In this document: positions 31,459 through 41,437 of the stretch, in pieces
How positions within the stretch are numbered: the first letter of the stretch is position 1
Layout of the letters: each line of letters opens with the position of its first letter
Source of the DNA: Closterium sp. NIES-65
Lineage: Eukaryota > Streptophyta > Zygnematophyceae > Desmidiales > Closteriaceae
Assembly (NCBI GenBank): GCA_948144175.1
Contig: CANXME010002464.1
Coordinates: 62,001 to 126,000, forward strand
Length of the DNA: 64,000 nucleotides
Direction of reading: 5' to 3'
Position numbers and translations under genes: made by a program
Notes under the pieces: model-generated
What the model saw: the letters and a program-made list of their open reading frames with translations, nothing else
The model's database searches: none
Told to the model about the DNA's origin: nothing

Positions 31459-31587
31459 TGTCAGATTTATATGACATAGTTGCTGTAGGCTATAGTGGGG
31501 TAGCACATATGGGGTACAGGGTTTCTAGGGTTGTATTTGTACCCAATCTTTCCTTAGTCATTCTCATTCCTGTTCACTTGTTTCACA
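31459..31587 (+). repeat. 3' LTR of element D
   Basis: 129 bp identical to the 5' LTR, followed by ATGAT. Confidence 0.96.
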
Positions 31588-31592
31588 ATGAT

Positions 31593-31740
31593 GGATGTGA
31601 GAAGCAAGTGGAGGGGAGAATGCCTCAACCCCGTGTCGTAGGCTTTATGAAAGTCCACTAGCACCATCAGCCAGTCCTCTCTTCCCGCTATGTAACTCTG
31701 CTGGCCGTCCCAGCACCGCCTGTATTTTACTCGCATGGGA
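31593..31740 (-). pseudogene. LINE-like reverse transcriptase fragment
   Basis: On the minus strand a short open stretch reads MVLVDFHKAYDTGLRHSPL, resembling the first catalytic-Asp block of non-LTR (LINE) reverse transcriptases (pattern VDF-KAYD). Element D is inserted at its downstream end. No other LINE domain is visible nearby. The assignment rests on one motif. Confidence 0.4.
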
Positions 31741-32746
31741 AATGATCAACGAGGGGCCGTACAGTGCCAGAGAGGTGATCAACCAGGGGCCGAGAGGCCC
31801 GAAACTGACCAAACTGCTGCGCGAGGGGGGATTAATAGAAAGGTTCGTCACGGCTTGCATTTTCGCTCACACCTCAATATTCTTAGGATATCGTAAATGA
31901 ATCATTTTTTTCATCCGGTACCGTCGTTTAGCGAGCCAGGTAGCGCTACCAGCGGTACCGACGCTACTGGGAAATGTTAGATAGCCTAAAAAACAAAAAC
32001 AAATAGGGAACCTGTTCGCATTGTCGGGATGGATCAACCATAAACACAGGAACCCGCCTGGTGTTTAGGGTTGATGCCTCCCAAGTCCCATCCATTTCCG
32101 AACGGGTTTTATAATTTATGTCAGCTAAAGCGATGTAATATTTTCGAAAACGATTACGCATTCATTTCCTAAAAATATATACATGACGAAACTGTTAACC
32201 ACTATTTGGGATGTAGAAGCTACTAATGCACCTTTAATTCACACCAGGTAGTCCCCACAGGGTCACCTCCAAGGGTCCTCGGGTGCCTGGCAAAGCCAGC
32301 CCCTAACCAAGGGTCCGTGTTTGTAGAGGGACGCACTAAGTGTAAAAACAACGGCGTGCACTAGAGCACTCTCAAAACTTGTATACGCAGCGTTGACGAC
32401 AAACTGGTCGTGTGCAGAGAGTTCTGTTCACGTCAATACGTTGAAAGATAAAATATTCACTCAAAAGATTGATTACAACTTCGCACAAGCACGTATATAT
32501 ATTTCGCCTAACACACATGCAAAGGAAAATAGCAAACAATTCATAAACTGCATTTCTAGGAGTTCGTCTTGCTGTCTTGAAAACGGTTGCCAAACTTCTG
32601 CTACATTTGGCTTGATCTGAGTCCTTGAAATAACTGCCTTCAAATTACATGTCTGCCAAATGCCCCTGCTGACTCCTCTCGCGAGCGATCATGAACTCCC
32701 GTGTAGAATCATGAACGCTCGTGTGGGAATTCTGTTTCCCCAAGCT
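31741..32746. other. Intergenic DNA, no gene recognised
   Basis: Moderately AT-rich, non-repetitive. Only short open frames (under 75 codons) without recognisable motifs. I see no RNA gene I can support. Confidence 0.55.
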
Positions 32747-32889
32747 TTACAGTTGTAAAACGGTTTTCACCGTTTTGTACCTGTAAGAAACAATCGCGTT
32801 ACACGCGCGACTTAAATGGCGAATTTCACTATTTCGCCATGTCACAAAAAGACTCGCTCGAGATTCAGTTTTACAACTGAAATCTCGAG
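32747..32889. repeat. Cluster of imperfect hairpins
   Basis: Three inverted repeats lie in tandem: 32747-32764 with 32769-32786 (16 of 18 pairs by eye), 32816-32840 (TGGCGAA ... TTCGCCA), and 32857-32870 with 32875-32889 (CTCGAGATTCAGTT arms, one extra base on the right). The outer two also share CAGTTGTAAAAC and its reverse complement GTTTTACAACTG, so the whole block could fold back. Function unknown. Confidence 0.6.
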
Positions 32890-32968
32890 TGAATCTCGAG
32901 CACCCCTCGGGATCTCTCGGCACCCCTTGCAACCCACGCGGCGCACCGTCCTGACGTGGGCAGGGCGA

Positions 32969-33299
32969 TACACCTAACCACCGCTATTTTCAAGGGGAAA
33001 CCCAACCCACTAATCTCGTGTTTCAAAGTTACCCTACACGTTTTCGACCATTTCAGTTCAACACTTAGATGACTGCGGCTATGAATGACGCCTAATGCTC
33101 GAAGTTTAAACTCATTATGCGAATCTGATTCCATAGCGCCACTTCTACAGTACTCTCTTTGAGGATCTGGAACAGACTCTCGCAAAAATTAAATGATGCC
33201 CCACACAACCCTCGGTCAAAGATTTAGAAAGGGTGCATACCCCACTTGTGCAAGTGGGGTGGAAAATAGACCGAAAGAAAATAGCGGTGGTTGGGTGTA
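32969..33299. mobile_element. Candidate MITE with 23-bp terminal inverted repeats
   Basis: The left end (32969-32991) and right end (33277-33299) are inverted repeats with one mismatch: TACACCTAACCACCGC... against its complement ...GCGGTGGTTGGGTGTA. If the outer TA is the target duplication, the repeats begin CACCYAACC, as expected of a Tc1/mariner-like miniature element. The ~285-base interior has no transposase frame. A perfect 10-base-arm hairpin (ACCCCACTTG ... CAAGTGGGGT, about 33239-33260) lies near the right end. Confidence 0.55.
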
Positions 33300-33304
33300 A
33301 TTAT

Positions 33305-33430
33305 TGTCAAACTCATATGCTATAGTCTGTATAGGCTGTAGTGGGGTAGACAATATGGGGTACAACACTTCTAGGTTTTCCTACTTGTACCCACCTGCTT
33401 GCTAGTTCATTCATTCCTCGTTTCTTCACA
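33305..33430 (+). repeat. 5' LTR of remnant F
   Basis: TG...CA ended, 126 bp, closest to B's LTR, with the shared GTAGTGGGGTA and ATGGGGTACAACACTT boxes. Confidence 0.8.
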
Positions 33431-33956
33431 TGCTATCAGAGCAGGTTCCCTAGTGGGAACTTTTTCCTAGGGCCCACCACTGAAAATCGAGTTTTCTTTC
33501 TTTTTCCTGCCCTGAGATCGAGTCGCCCCTGACCGAGGCGCGCCCTGTGTGCCGCCCTCCCCTTAGCGACTCGTCGTGCCGCCCTTAGCGGCCCCGTCGC
33601 CCCCTCTCACGGCCCCTCGCGACCCCGTCGCCGCCCCCTAGCGGCCCGTCGCGCCGCCCTGAGCGGCCCGTCGCACCGCCCTGAGCGGCCCGTAGTGCCG
33701 CCCTCAGTGGCCCCTTGCGGCCCCGCCTCCACGGCCCCGTCGCCGCCCTCTCGCGGCCCCGTCGCCGCCGTTCGCGGCCCCGCCGCCGCCCTTAGCGGCC
33801 GCGTCACCGCCCGTCGCAGCCCTGCAGCTGCTCCTCGCGGCCTCGTCGCCGCCCTCTCGCGGCCCCAGTGCCGCCCTCTCGCGGCCGCGTCGCCGCCCTT
33901 TCGCGGCCCCAGTGCCGCCCTCTTGCGGCCTCGTCGCGGCCCCGTCGCTGCCCCTA
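33305..33956 (+). mobile_element. Copia remnant F: 5' LTR and leader only
   Basis: LTR 33305-33430 (126 bp, TGTCAAACTCATATGC ... TTCTTCACA), then primer-binding site TGCTATCAGAGCAGG at 33431, then a GC-rich repetitive leader (about 33540-33955; GCGGCCCCGTCGCCGCC-like units). Homology ends around 33956; no gag or 3' LTR follows, even after removing element E. Confidence 0.8.
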
Positions 33957-34010
33957 GGGTACTCGCTTCAGGGGAAACCCATTATGAAATAGGTAACCCT
34001 GAGTCATCAG

Positions 34011-34137
34011 TGTCAGAACATTATAGCTTATGCTTTTGTGTAGGCTATAGTGGGGTATCCCATAGGGGGTACAACCCAATTAGGGTTAGTACTTGTACCC
34101 ACTTCACTCATAGTTCATTCACGTTCACTTCTTCAGA
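34011..34137 (+). repeat. 5' LTR of element E
   Basis: TGTCAGAACATTATAGCTTA ... CTTCTTCAGA; the 3' terminal CA is mutated to GA. Followed by primer-binding site TGGAATCAGAGTAGG at 34138. Confidence 0.95.
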
Positions 34138-35168
34138 TGGAATCAGAGTAGGTCCCCTCCTAGAGACTGTTCCCAGGGCCCACCGAAGCGCGCCCCGAGG
34201 CGCGCGTTCCTTTTTTTTCGCGACCCTCCGTGTCGCCCCTAGCGGCCCGTTACGCCGCCCTTACCTACGCGGCCCCGCCGCCCTTACCTACGCGGCCCCG
34301 CCGCCCTTACCTACGCGGCCCCGCCGCCCTTACGTCGCGGCCCCGCCGCCCTTACCTACGCGGCCCCGCCGCCCTTACCTACGCGGCCCCGCCGCCCTTA
34401 CGTCGCGGCCCCGCCGCCCTTACGTCGCGGCCTCGCCGCCCTCACATCGCGGCCCCGCCGCCCTCACGTCGCGGCCCCGCCGCCCTCACCTCGCGGCCCC
34501 GCCGCCCTCACGTCGCGGCCCCGCCGCCCTCACGTCGCGACTTCGCCGCCCTTACGTCGCGGCCCCGCCGCCCGCACGTCGCGGCCCCGTCGCCTCACCT
34601 TCGCGGCCTCGCCGCCCTCACCTTCGCGGCTCCGCCGCCCTTACCTACGCGGCTCCGCCGCCCTTACCTACACGGCCCCGCCGCCCTTACCTACGCGGCC
34701 CCGCCGCCCTTACCTACGCGGCCCCGCCGCCCTTACGTCGCGGCCCCGCCGCCCTCACGTAGCGGCCCCGCCGCCTCACCTTCGCGGCCCCGCCGCCCTC
34801 ACGTAGCGGCCCCGCCGCCTCACCTTCGCGGCCCCGCCGGTCTCCCCTCCTGCCGAGCCGCCCGAGCAGCCGCCCGCCACGCTGCCCGGTACCGGAGCAG
34901 CCGAGCCGCCCAGCAGCAGCCGCCGAGCCGCAGTTCAGCCGAGCCGCCCAGCAGCAGCCGCCGAGCCGCCGGGCCGCCGACCCACAGTACAGCCGAGCCG
35001 CCCAGCAGCCGCCGCCGAGCCGCCGGGCCGCCGAGCAGCAGTACCGCCGAGCCGCCCCGCAGCCGAGCCGCACTACTGCTGAGCCGCCCGACCTGCCCTG
35101 TCTGGTGAGCACAGCCCCACTGCTACTGCGTGCCCTTCCCCCACTGCTTGCACTGCTAGTCTGTCGTC
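34138..35168 (+). repeat. Primer-binding site and minisatellite leader of element E
   Basis: The main array (about 34255-34840) has 23-24-base units CCGCCGCCCTTACCTACGCG with variants ending CACGTCGCG. GAGCCGCC and CAGCAGCCG units follow to about 35090, then the gag ATG at 35169. Again a leader repeat unit of its own. Confidence 0.8.
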
Positions 35169-37030
35169 ATGGCTACCCCTAGTGTCCTCGCGTTTGACGC
35201 TGAGGGTCGAGCCATTGACTTTGAGGTCTGGGTCGACGACCTGCAGCTGTTTTTACAGTGCGATAGGGCGGACGGTCTTTCTCTCTTTGACCTCACCTCT
35301 GGCGCCTCCCCTGCTCCTGCTGCTGATGCTAACCCCACTGTTCGCTCTCAGTGGGCCACGCGCGATGCTGCTGCACGTCTTGCTGTGCGTCGCCACCTTC
35401 CTACCACTGAGCGCTCGCACTTTAGTCAATACAAGAGTGCTCAGACCTTGTACGACGCCGTAGTTGCGCGCTACTCTTCCCCTGCCACTGCTGCACTGAG
35501 CCGCCTCATGCTACCGTACCTCTTTCCTGACCTTGCTGCCTTTCCTACAGTCGCTGACCTCATCACGCACCTCCGCACTTCTGACACTCGCTACCGCGCT
35601 GCACTTCCTGCTGAGTTCTGCGCCAAGAACCCCCCCCCATGTACATCGCTCTCTATTACATAGTCACTCGCCTCCCTGACTCCCTTCGCGTAGTCAGGGA
35701 CCACTTCCTCTCAGTCTGTCCCACCACCCTCACTGTCGACCTCCTCGAGAAGGCCCTCCTAGCGGCGGAGAAGAGCATAGTCGCTGTAGGAGCCTCTCGT
35801 GGTGACCCGCGCACCCCCATCTTTGAGGGGTGTTCTCCTTCCCCCCTGCTGCCCTCTGTTGCCTCTGCTGCTGCTGCCGACTTGCTTGGTCTTGAGTTGG
35901 TCGGCGCGACGTCTGCCCCTAGCGGAAGACGCCGCCCTGGCAAGGGCAAGGGGGGCAAGGGCACGGGTAGAGCTGGCGGGGGCGGTGGAGGTGGCAGTGG
36001 CGGTGGCAGAGGGAGTGGGGGTGGCGGTGGGAGTGGTGGTGGGGGTGGTGGTGGTGGTGGCGGCAGCGGAGGCGGCGGCGGTGGCGGCGGCGGCGGTGGG
36101 AGCGGAGGCGGCGGTGGTGGCGGAGGTGGAGGCGGCGGTGGCGGAGGAGGTGGAGCCGGTCGGGGTAGTGCCCCGCAGCGGAGCGGCTCAGGTGGTGGTC
36201 AGCGCCAGCAGCAGCAGCAGCAGCAGCAGCGTTCTCGGGACATCCCCCCGCCTCAGCAGCTCCGTGAGTGGTACACGCAGCGTCAGCGTGGTGGAGGTCT
36301 TGGCCCGTGCACCTACGTTCTTCGTTCCGGCGACCGCGCAGGTGAGCAGTGTGGGGGTGCCCACTCCACCCAGCGCTGCTTTGGCCGCCTGACGGACGCT
36401 TGGCGTCAGCAGTTCCCCGAGGCTAGTGAGATTCCCCGCTGGGGAGAGCTGTCTAGGGCTGGCGTAGCGATCTTTGATCTTGACTTTGATGCTATCCTTG
36501 CTGCCATGTATGCTGTGATTATTAGTGATGAGGGTGACTGTTACCGGTGTTTCCCGCCCGACCCGGGCATTGGTACTGCTGCGCTAGGTGCTTGTGAGGC
36601 TACTGCTCTAGGTGCCAGTGCGTCTGCACTCTCAGGTACTGGTGAGGCTGCGCTCTCAGGTACTGCGCCGGCTTCGGCCTCCCTCACCTTCACACTTGAC
36701 TCAGGGGCTTCTCGCTCCTTCTTTCGAGACCACACCACACTCACGCCGCTTGGTCGGCCGGTTGCAGTCTCCCTGGCTGACCCCTCTGGGGGTCCTGTCC
36801 TCGCTCACTTCTCCACTGTCCTCTCGTGTCCGGCTGCCCCCTCGGGCACCCTGTCGGGTCTGTACCTCCCCTCGTTCTCGACGAACTTGGTGAGTGGTGC
36901 TGACCTGCAGGATGCGGGGGTTCACCAGTTTACTCCTGCGAGTCAGCGGGGGACCCACTGCTCGGACGCCCGCACAGGCCGACACCTAGCCACGTTTTCG
37001 CGTCGGCCCGGGTCGAGTCTCACACCCTGA
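35169..37030 (+). pseudogene. gag: Gag and protease of element E, frameshifted
   Basis: Gag is open from ATG 35169 until the C-run at about 35630-35638, which has nine C instead of the ten in C and so shifts the frame. It continues in a second frame from 35639 through the Gly-rich tract (about 35970-36155), the Cys/His motif (QCGGAHSTQRCFGRL) and protease LDSGASRSFF near 36700. A one-base deletion near 37021 (TCTCACACC against TCTCTACACC in C) ends this frame at 37030. Confidence 0.9.
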
Positions 37031-38538
37031 CCGTTGAGTCTCCTCCAGTCCCTGCGTCTGGTCAGGTAGCTGCGTCGGGTCAGGTGTTTGCTGCTGCGTC
37101 CAGGTCTGGTCCTGAGTCTGCCCCCTGCTCGTGTCGCCTCCTGTCTCACGAGACTCTCTTGTGGCACCACCGTCTTGGCCACCCCTCCTTGCCTCGTCTT
37201 CGGGGCATGGCTTCCCGTGTCCTTGTCTCTGGTCTCCCCCGGTCTCTCCCTCCCCTTCCTTCGGGGCCAGGACCTTCCTGTGTCCCCTGTGTCGAGGGGC
37301 GGCTCCGGGCTGCCCCTCACTCCTCCCAGTTTCCCCCGACAGAGGCTCCTCTGCAGACGCTTCACATGGACGTGTGGGGCCCAGCCCGCGTCCGTGGACA
37401 GGGTCACGAGCGCTACTTCCTGCTGGTGGTTGACGACTACTCGCGTTACACCACAGTCTTCCCCTTGCGCAGCAAGGGTGATGTCGCTGAGGTGCTGATC
37501 GACTGGATCCGCGCAGCTCATCTCCAGCTCAGGCAGAGCTTTGGCTCGGACTTTCCTGTGTTGCGTCTGCACTCGGACAGGGGCGAAGAGTTCTCCTCTG
37601 GCCTTCTGCGTGCCTACTGTCGTGCGCAAGGCATACATAAGACCTTCACGCTTCCGGACTCACCGCAACAAAATGGGATTGCAGAGCGCCGCATTGGCAT
37701 GGTCATGGACGTCGCTCGTACGTCCATGATGCATGCGGGTGCCCCCCATTTTCTGTGGCCGTTTGCGGTTCGGTACGCGGCGCATCAGCTCAACCTTCAT
37801 CCCAGAGTCTCCCGGCCGGAGACCTCCCCAGCTCTGGTGTGGACGGGGAAGGTCGGCGATGCGTCTGCGTTCCGTGTCTGGGGATCTCGGGCGTTTGTCC
37901 GCGACCTGTCTGCGGACAAGCTGTCCCCTCGTGCTGCTCCCTGTGTCTTCCTAGGCTTCCCCCCTGACGCCCCAGGGTGGCAGTTCTACCACCCCTCCTC
38001 TCGTCGTGTTTTGTCCTCCCACGACGTCACGTTCGACGAGTCCGTCCCCTTCTACCGCCTCTTCCCCTACCGCACTCCTTCCCTCTCGCCGCCACCGCAC
38101 TTCCTTGTGCCAGGTCCCCCCCCGGTAGACCCCCTTCCCCCTCAGGGTCCTGCCCCTTCAGGTGTGTCCCAGGTAGATGCAGTCGAGCCGGTCGAGGTTG
38201 CTGGTGACTCAGGTACTGCTGGGGGTGCTGAGCCTTGGGGTGCTGAGCCTGGGGGTGCTGACTCTGGGAGTGCTGAGTCTGGGGGTACTGAGCCTGGGGG
38301 TGTTGAGCCTGGGGGTGCTGCCTCTGGGGGTGCTGAGCCAGGGGGTGCTGACTCTGAGGGTGCTGCGCGCGTGGGTGTTGAGCCTGGGGGTGCTGAGCCT
38401 GGGGGTGCTGCGTCTGGAGCTGCTGAGCCTGGAGGTGTGGAGCCTGCGGCCACTGGACCTCCCCTTGTGGCGTCTGGCGGTACTGGGCCTGGAGGTTCTC
38501 CGGGTGTTTCGTCTCGGCGGGAGCCACTCTCTCCATAG
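37031..38538 (+). pseudogene. pol: Integrase and linker of element E
   Basis: Open from about 37084: HHCC finger (LLWHHRLGHPSLP ... CVPCVEGR), core HMDVWGPA, LHSDRGEEF (a Gly of the usual GG replaced by Glu), SPQQNGIAERR, and C-terminal VFLGFPPDA. It then runs through the 15-bp repeat linker without the frameshift seen in C, ending at TAG (38536-38538; CAG in relatives). A second TAG follows near 38549 (GAG in relatives). Confidence 0.9.
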
Positions 38539-41081
38539 GAGCTGCGCTAGTGGTTTGCTCGCCGCTGGAGGCGTACTACTTGAGCTGGGGCTTCTTCGGC
38601 CGCTGAGGGTGCTGGTGCCGCCGGTCCCGGAGCTGCTGGGCCTGCGGGTCCGCCTGGAGCTGGAGCTGCTGAGGGTGTTGGTTCTGAGACTACTACTGTC
38701 CGTCCTGGAGGTGGTCGTGCTGCGGGTGCTGCTGGTGCTGCTGGAGGTCCTGTCGCTGGAGGTGCTGTTGGCGCTGGTGCTGCCGGAGGTGCTGAGGGTG
38801 CTGGTGCTGTCCCTGCTGTGTCTGGTGCCACTGCGCGGCCTCGGCTGTACTTCGTTCCGCTCCTTCAGCAGGTTCTTGGTCTTCCTCCTCTCTTAGAGGG
38901 TCCACCGCCTGTCCAGTCGCAGTCACAGTTACCGCCGGCCTCCCCACTGCCTTCTCCCTCTCCCTACACTGGTCCTACTGGGGGTCTTGCTGAGCGTCGT
39001 GAGCCTGCGTCTTGTCCTGCGTCGCCTGTTCGTGCTGCTCGCACTAGTGGTCGTAGTTCGCGTCAGTGTCCTCCTCCTGTCCCTGGCACGCACCGGATGT
39101 CTGTGCGTCCGTCCACTGCTCCTCTGCGTGCCCCTTTGCCCTCTCCTCCTGAGTCCTCTCTTCCTGCGCTTGCCGACCCTGAGTCGGACTCTCTTCGTGC
39201 TGCCAGTCCTACTGTCACGCGTCTCCTTGCTACTGTCGTCACTGACCCCTCCTTTGAGTCCACTGCTGCGTCTGCTCTTGTTGCTGAGCTCGTCGACTTT
39301 GCTGCTCGCTGTCGTCTAGACTACGCTGCTAGTCTTGTTGCTGAGTCTGCGTCTGTCTGTCCTCCGTCCGTCGGGGGTGAGTGTGCTCTTGGCACGGACG
39401 TCCTTGAGGACAGGCAGGAGGAGTTTCAGTGTCTGGCTGCTGCTTCACCTCATCTCGCGTCTGTACTGCTTGCCCCTGAGGGAGACCCGGATGCACTAGA
39501 CATCCCGACTCCGCGCTCTTACGCGGAGGCCGTCAGGGTCCCTACTCCTCTCAGTGGCAGGCAGCTATGGATGCAGAGATGGTTTCCTGGAAGTCCACAG
39601 GCACCTACGTTGACGAGGTTCCCCCTCCTGGGGCGAACATCGTCAGTGGGATGTGGATCTTCAGGGTGAAGCGGCCGCCGGGCTCTCCACCTGTCTTCAA
39701 GGCGCGGTACGTGGCTCGTGGCTTCAGTCAGCGGCAGGGAGTTGACTACTTTCAGACCTTCTCTCCCACCCCGAAGATGACCACTCTTCGGGTGCTGCTG
39801 CACATAGCCGCTCAGCGCGACTACGAGCTCCACTCTCTTGACTTCAGCACTGCTTTCTTGCAGGGTAGCCTGCACGAGGAGATCTGGCTGCGCCGTCCAC
39901 CTGGCTTCACTGGGACTTTCCCTCCTGGCACCCAGTGGAGCCTCCGACGGCCAGTCTACGGTCTCCGCCAGGCACCGCATGAGTGGCACGACACACTGAG
40001 GACTACGCTTGCGGCTCTTGGGTTTGCTCCCTCTACTGCTGACCCGTCGTTGTTTTTGCGCACCGACACTTCTCTGCCGCCGTTCTACATCCTCGTGTAC
40101 GTCGACGACTTGGTCTTTGCCACAGCGGACACTGCTGGACTCGCCTACGTGAAGTCCGAGCTGCAGAAGAGACACACGTGCACAGACCTGGGTGAACTGC
40201 GCAGCTACCTTGGCTTGCAGATCACTCGGGACAGAGCACGCCGCACCATTACCTTGACTCAGTCACACATGGTGCAGCAGGTCCTTCAGCGCTTCGGCTT
40301 CACGTACTCCTCGCCTCAGGCCACTCCTCTGTCTACTCGCCACTCGCTCTCAACTCTGCCTTCGGATGAGTCCGTAGAGTCGAGTGGCCCGTACCCAGAG
40401 CTTGTTGGCTACCTCATGTACCTGATGACCTGCACTCGACCTGACCTTGCATACCCTCTTAGCATCTTGGTACGCTATGTTGCTCCTGGGAGACACCGAC
40501 CAGAGCACATGGCTGCAGCGAAGAGGGTGTTACGCTACTTGTGCAGTACGTCGGGCATGTGGCTAGTGCTTGGAGGGCGGAGTCCAGTGGTCCTCACTGG
40601 GCACGCGGACGCTTCTTGGGCTGACGACCAGGCTACGCAGCGGTCGTCGCAGGGTTACACCTTCAGTCTTGGTTCCGGCTCTGTTTCGTGGCGGGCTACT
40701 CGCTCGTCTTCTGTTCTCGGCTCCAGTTGTGAGGCTGAGATCTACGCCGGGGCCATGGCTGCTCAGGAGCTTCGCTGGCTCACCTACCTGCTGACTGACC
40801 TTGGAGAGCCGCCTCGTTCTCTTCCAGTGCTGTACGTAGACAACAAGGCCATGCTGGCCTTGTGTCGAGAGCAGCGCCTGGAGCACAGAACGAAGCACAT
40901 TGCTCTCCGCTACTTTCTTGCTCGTGAGCTGCAGCAGCGTGGTCAGTTGCGACTTGCGTACGTGGTCTCTGAGGCCAACACTGCTGATGTTTTCACCAAG
41001 GCACTTCCGCCTTGTGATCATCAGCGTTTCTGCACTCAGCTGGGACTTGTCCCAGTCTTGCCTCACTTGCTCACCTCCTGA
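38539..41081 (+). pseudogene. pol: Reverse transcriptase and RNase H of element E
   Basis: The linker end and N-terminal reverse transcriptase region (38818-39540) lie in one frame. A one-base deletion near 39532 (GTCAGGG against GTAGAGGG) shifts it. 39567-41081 is then open and carries GMWIFRVKR, LDFSTAFLQG, ILVYVDDLVFA (about 40092), LTGHADASWADD, VDNKAMLALC and NTADVFTKAL, ending in TGA. Confidence 0.9.
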
Positions 41082-41305
41082 CCTTACTTGTACTCTTGCA
41101 TATATATATATGTATACTTGCTCTTGCTTGTTTAGACCTATATATATAGATATATATATATATATATATGTCTCCTCCTGCATGTGAAGTGGCCTTGTGG
41201 CCTTGACTGTGTGGTGACGTTGTGATCCACCCTGAGCTTGCTTTGCTTTGCTTTGCTTGACTGGTCTTGTGACCCCTTGTTCTCCCCACTTTGCCTATGG
41301 GGGTG
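41082..41305 (+). other. 3' untranslated region and polypurine tract of element E
   Basis: Longer TATA dinucleotide tracts than in C or D (about 41098-41170), then the conserved TGATCCACCCTGAGCTTGC block and ATGGGGGTG before the LTR. Confidence 0.8.
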
Positions 41306-41432
41306 TGTCAGAACATTATAGCTTATGCTTTTGTGTAGGCTATAGTGGGGTATCCCATAGGGGGTACAACCCAATTAGGGTTAGTACTTGTACCCACTTC
41401 ACTCATAGTTCATTCACGTTCACTTCTTCACA
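41306..41432 (+). repeat. 3' LTR of element E
   Basis: 127 bp matching 34011-34137 except near its end; followed by ATCAG. Confidence 0.95.
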
Positions 41433-41437
41433 ATCAG

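Larger units (their letters stand above)
24228..31587 (+). mobile_element. Copia element D, 7360 bp, coding-defective with identical LTRs
   Basis: Full-length element with identical 129-bp LTRs (24228-24356 and 31459-31587) and target duplication ATGAT (24223-24227 and 31588-31592). Same layout as C. The polyprotein is broken by an 11-base deletion near 27806, TGA near 27978, and TAG near 28665, 29507 and 30444. LTR identity together with several coding lesions suggests it was copied by enzymes supplied by another element. Confidence 0.96.
34011..41432 (+). mobile_element. Copia element E, 7422 bp, coding-defective
   Basis: Full-length, with 127-bp LTRs (34011-34137 and 41306-41432) and target duplication ATCAG (34006-34010 and 41433-41437). 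The LTRs differ only at the penultimate base: the 5' copy ends GA where the 3' copy ends CA (34136 and 41431). The coding region has at least three frameshifts and two nonsense codons. LTR sequence defines a subfamily separate from A/C/D. Confidence 0.96.

Noticed and set aside
32240-32330. Possible tRNA-like segment with short stems
   Set aside because: I could not place acceptor, anticodon and T arms together with the invariant bases, so there is no support for an RNA gene.
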